Positions 61,700 to 64,000 of a stretch of DNA of 64,000 nt are shown in pieces; positions within the stretch are counted from its first letter, which is position 1, and each line of letters opens with the position of its first letter. The notes under the pieces were generated by a model, which saw nothing but the letters and a program-made list of their open reading frames with translations, was not told the DNA's origin and did no database searches. The position numbers and the translations under genes are program-made. This DNA is from Vibrio barjaei. Lineage in GTDB: Bacteria > Pseudomonadota > Gammaproteobacteria > Enterobacterales > Vibrionaceae. The DNA lies in assembly GCF_001639065.2 (NCBI RefSeq), contig NZ_LQXO02000059.1, forward strand, positions 1 through 64,000, written 5' to 3'.

Positions 61700-62008
61700 T
61701 GTAGCGTCCCTGTTGTTGTAAAGAGTGAATAAGTGGTGTTCTTAAGTAGATTACCTACCAACTTCAGATAGTTACAAAAATAGTATAGTTCATAGAAAAT
61801 TAAAATCTGCAGAAATAAGAGATCTAAACTTGAATGATAACAAAACTAAATTTCTAATACTTTTCTACTATTTTTATGGAAATTGTGCTTATTCGATAGG
61901 ACTAAATTTTGATGCATAGCATAAACGCGTCTATGCTTATTCGTGCGACTTAGATCACATCAATAATAATTAATTGGCTAGGAGCAGCGCCATACAAAGG
62001 AGCTAATG
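61700..62008. other. 309 bp divergent intergenic region before the RpoS-like gene
   Basis: Between the Hpt gene and the sigma factor gene. AT-rich, with no ORF carrying a ribosome binding site. TTATTCG occurs twice (near 61891 and 61938), and GATCACATC near 61954 resembles half of a CRP site; neither is strong. AAGGAG (62001 region) is the ribosome binding site. Confidence 0.5.
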
Positions 62009-62878
62009 ATGAGCACAAGGACAGAAAGGCTTAGCAAACAGCATGAAGAGCGTGGTACGGACTTCTATTCAAAATATATCCATGACGTTGTGGGTATTGA
62101 TCTGTTATCACCGGAACAAGAGTATCACTATGCGACGTTAGCGCGCAGAGGTGACAAGGCTGCTCGAGACGTTTTAATCGAATCCAATTTACGTTTAGTT
62201 GTGAAAATTGCCAGAAATTATATGAAGAGGGGGCTGAGTAATCATACTATTCTTGACCTCATCGAAGAGGGCAATTTAGGATTGATTAAAGCAATTGATA
62301 AATTTGAACCAGAGAAAGGGTTCCGTTTTAGTACCTATGCGGTTTGGTGGATTCGAGAGAGTATTGAATCATCACTGATGAACACGGGACGAACCGTTCG
62401 ATTACCCGTTCATGTCATCAAGGAAATTAATCGACTGTCGAAACAGACAAATGAGATTATTGCCGACCTTCAACGTCCTCCTTCAGTGAAGGAAATTGCT
62501 GATAAAACGCTAAAATCTCAGGCTCAAGTGAGTGACTTGATCCACATGAGTGGATTTATAGAATCCAGCTCGTCAGTTGACACTATTGATAAAGAATTTC
62601 AAAGTTTAGAAACTTGTCGTTCTGAAGCCATCCCAGAACCTTATGACTTATGCCACAATGAAAAATTGCTGAAGAGTCTGGAAAGCGTCGTACTTTCTCT
62701 GCCGGAAAAATACCGTGATATCGTGATTCACCGCTTTGGTTTATTTGGCAAGGAAGTACTTACACTGGATAATCTGGGAGAAATGTTTGGACTGTCGAAA
62801 GAGCGAGTTCGTCAGTTGCAGCAGGAAGGGATTCAAAAATTACAGAACAAACTAAAATTTGATGGTTGGATCAACTAG
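62009..62878 (+). CDS. RpoS-like alternative sigma factor (RpoX/RpoQ type)
   Basis: About 289 residues, a shorter sigma70 group 2 protein. Region 2 shows LARRGDKAARDVLIESNLRLVVKIARNY, LIEEGNLGLIKAIDKFEPEKGFRFSTYAVWWIRESIE; region 3 has RLPVHVIKEINRL; region 4 ends LSKERVRQLQQEGIQKLQ, the promoter -35 helix. It lacks region 1.1, like RpoS, but is shorter and distinct from the RpoS family, so it fits the additional vibrio sigma factors RpoX (V. alginolyticus) or RpoQ (V. fischeri). ATG at 62009 has better spacing to AAGGAG than the one three bases upstream. Two small unknown genes follow. Confidence 0.85.
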   Translation: MSTRTERLSKQHEERGTDFYSKYIHDVVGIDLLSPEQEYHYATLARRGDKAARDVLIESNLRLVVKIARNYMKRGLSNHTILDLIEEGNLGLIKAIDKFEPEKGFRFSTYAVWWIRESIESSLMNTGRTVRLPVHVIKEINRLSKQTNEIIADLQRPPSVKEIADKTLKSQAQVSDLIHMSGFIESSSSVDTIDKEFQSLETCRSEAIPEPYDLCHNEKLLKSLESVVLSLPEKYRDIVIHRFGLFGKEVLTLDNLGEMFGLSKERVRQLQQEGIQKLQNKLKFDGWIN

Positions 62879-62892
62879 TTCAGGTAATAGAG

Positions 62893-63273
62893 TTAGTGAA
62901 CCTTTAAACCATTTTCTACTTGATCCAGTAAAAGCATTAATCTCACTTTAGAGCTTGACGGCTTCATTGTTGTCATTAAACGTTTGAATGCGGCTCTGTA
63001 TACTTGGTTCTTAAGAACAAGCATCAGGGTCGTTTCTAACTTTTTCAAACGTGCCGCACTCTCTCCAGCGTCAAATGAAAGTTCATCGAATTTGCTGGAT
63101 AGACTTGATTTGTGTTTTTCAAAGCAAGGCGCATATCCTGATAGGTACCAAGCTTCGACCATTTCCCTAACTTCTATTTCTTCGAGTGGTAATTCACTTT
63201 CGGTAAAGTCCACTCGCTCAGGAAGTGATTGGTTATACTCCGTATCGAAAATATCGTTTATATACTTATACAT
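62893..63273 (-). CDS. Unknown small protein, twin A
   Basis: 126 residues, no membrane segment, starting MYKYINDIFDTEYNQ, then an acidic stretch EIEVREMVEAWYLSG, and a helical C-terminal half (LKKLETTLMLVLKNQVYRAAFKRL). It resembles the next gene in the N-terminal ~50 residues (YxYxNDxxDxxY, then E-E-x-EIRE-x4-W), so both derive from one gene. No family recognised. It is convergent with the sigma factor gene, 14 bases away, and transcribed toward it. Possibly regulated by, or targets of, that sigma factor (inference). Confidence 0.7.
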   Translation of the reverse strand: MYKYINDIFDTEYNQSLPERVDFTESELPLEEIEVREMVEAWYLSGYAPCFEKHKSSLSSKFDELSFDAGESAARLKKLETTLMLVLKNQVYRAAFKRLMTTMKPSSSKVRLMLLLDQVENGLKVH

Positions 63274-63375
63274 ACCTATCTACGGTAGCAGTATGGCTAA
63301 CGTCCGCTATCTATTGACAATATTAAATATAATCTAGCTAAATGAAAATTAAAAGCAATTCCATTTGATAATTGA

Positions 63376-63735
63376 TTAATCCTGTGACTTTACGCCTACA
63401 TGTTTTGTTAGCAAGTATTCCAGGTAGGCTTTCTCAATTGAACCAAACCGCCACAATGAGGCAACCCGCTTTGCTGCGAAGTAGTAGGCTTTGTGTTTGA
63501 GCAATGTGTTCAAGATGAGACTAAGCCGAGAAAAGTTGTTGGCGTGCCTCCAGAAGTCTAATTTCGACTTTTTAGCAGTTTGAAACGGCCCCAAGCCAGT
63601 ATCAATCCAACATCGAAGTATTTCTCTTATTTCGAGCTCTTCCTCCGGAATATCGCCGCTCACCAATTGTACTTGAAGAGGAGGCGTTATCCGATATTGT
63701 TCATCGTACACGTCATTGACATAAACGTACTGCAT
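63376..63735 (-). CDS. Unknown small protein, twin B
   Basis: 119 residues from ATG at 63735, chosen over an upstream ATG because AAGGAG lies eight bases before it. It begins MQYVYVNDVYDEQYR and has EEELEIREILRCWID, matching twin A; the C-terminal half is basic and helical (LILNTLLKHKAYYFAAKRVASLWRF). The pair shares order and strand, with about 100 bases between them, so probably a tandem duplication with divergence. No family recognised. Confidence 0.7.
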   Translation of the reverse strand: MQYVYVNDVYDEQYRITPPLQVQLVSGDIPEEELEIREILRCWIDTGLGPFQTAKKSKLDFWRHANNFSRLSLILNTLLKHKAYYFAAKRVASLWRFGSIEKAYLEYLLTKHVGVKSQD

Positions 63736-63894
63736 GACTTGCTCCTTTTCTCTCAAATCTAGTGAACAAGCTAGGAACAAATTTGGTGTATTCAACTTTT
63801 AATTCATCCCCTAAGTTAACTTGATTTCATATTCCTATTACCTAGTTTACTTGTGAACACGTTGTTGGCAGATAACTATAAAAGTGAGAAGCGA

Positions 63895-64000
63895 ATGCTT
63901 TCTACCATGCATGACGAAAAGAAAACTTTTTGGTCGGAAGATCTCTCTGAGATTACCTCGGTAATTTCTAAAGGCGAGTTCTGGCAGGAGGTTTTGCATT
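63895..64000 (+). CDS. Start of a gene cut by the window end
   Basis: ATG at 63895 behind GTGAGAAG opens a frame that runs to the last base: M-L-S-T-M-H-D-E-K-K-T-F-W-S-E-D-L-S and so on. The first 35 residues are polar and acidic, without signal peptide or membrane segment. The product cannot be named from so little; it is divergent from the twin small genes. Confidence 0.55.
   Translation, partial: MLSTMHDEKKTFWSEDLSEITSVISKGEFWQEVLH

Noticed and set aside
61850..61975. LuxR/HapR or CRP site before the RpoS-like gene
   Set aside because: Only half-site-like stretches are present; neither palindrome is complete enough to call.
1..64000. CRISPR array, toxin-antitoxin pair or anti-phage system
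   Set aside because: No regularly spaced repeats, Cas-like proteins or recognised defence proteins were found in either strand.

Overview
The window is a stretch of a Vibrio main chromosome. Evidence for Vibrio: the fused diaminobutyrate aminotransferase/decarboxylase plus carboxynorspermidine dehydrogenase and NspC, several Vibrio-type small proteins (DUF2999, DUF2982), and a MarR regulator beside a BCCT transporter (the CosR/OpuD pair). From about 25 kb to 60 kb the order ribA, imelysin locus, L,D-transpeptidase, mepK, gloC, cosR, BCCT, aminotransferase, asnS, chemoreceptor, queD, sdaA, sdaC follows what I recall of V. cholerae chromosome I; that is memory, not a search. I cannot name the species. 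Nearly all genes look intact and vertically inherited. I see no prophage, insertion sequence, integron or CRISPR array.

Layout. 0-1 kb: end of a tRNA-Leu, a tRNA-Gly and a stand-alone riboflavin synthase. 1-7 kb: norspermidine biosynthesis operon behind a long, hairpin-rich leader. 7-12 kb: sucrose PTS genes (scrA-scrB-scrR, minus strand) with three LacI-type operators. 12-19 kb: mixed accessory genes (DUF3179, DJ-1/PfpI with a divergent LysR, DUF2999, a membrane-bound ToxR/CadC-like regulator followed by a membrane protein, a GST, another LysR). 19-22.5 kb: a DMSO reductase locus in which dmsA has lost its first ~500 residues while dmsB, dmsC, a TorD/DmsD chaperone and a NapF-like ferredoxin remain open. 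22.6-26 kb: dbpA, a WbuC cupin, a 57-residue ORF, ribA. 26-31 kb: an iron-linked operon (imelysin, di-haem oxidoreductase, second imelysin, DUF1513) behind a probable Fur box. 31-35 kb: cell-wall genes ldtD-like, mepK, then gloC. 35.6-41 kb: a TRAP transporter with a Cache-domain histidine kinase and NarL-type regulator. 41-43 kb: cosR and a BCCT compatible-solute transporter. 43-54 kb: a CatB-like acetyltransferase, two chemoreceptors (one with a periplasmic haem c motif), a DnaQ-like exonuclease with a cNMP/CBS/DUF294 protein, aminotransferase and asnS. 54.5-57.3 kb: a tightly coupled three-gene glycosyltransferase cassette. 57-61.7 kb: queD, sdaA, sdaC, nudL and an orphan Hpt protein. 62-64 kb: an RpoS-like sigma factor followed by two related small unknown proteins and the start of another gene.

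The observations most worth a second look are the structured leader of the norspermidine operon, the decapitated dmsA in an otherwise kept operon, the haem-binding chemoreceptor, the glycosyltransferase cassette with an unknown first protein, the RpoS-like sigma factor with its twin small neighbours, the long palindrome before ribA, and the hairpin plus overlapping mini-ORF in front of asnS.
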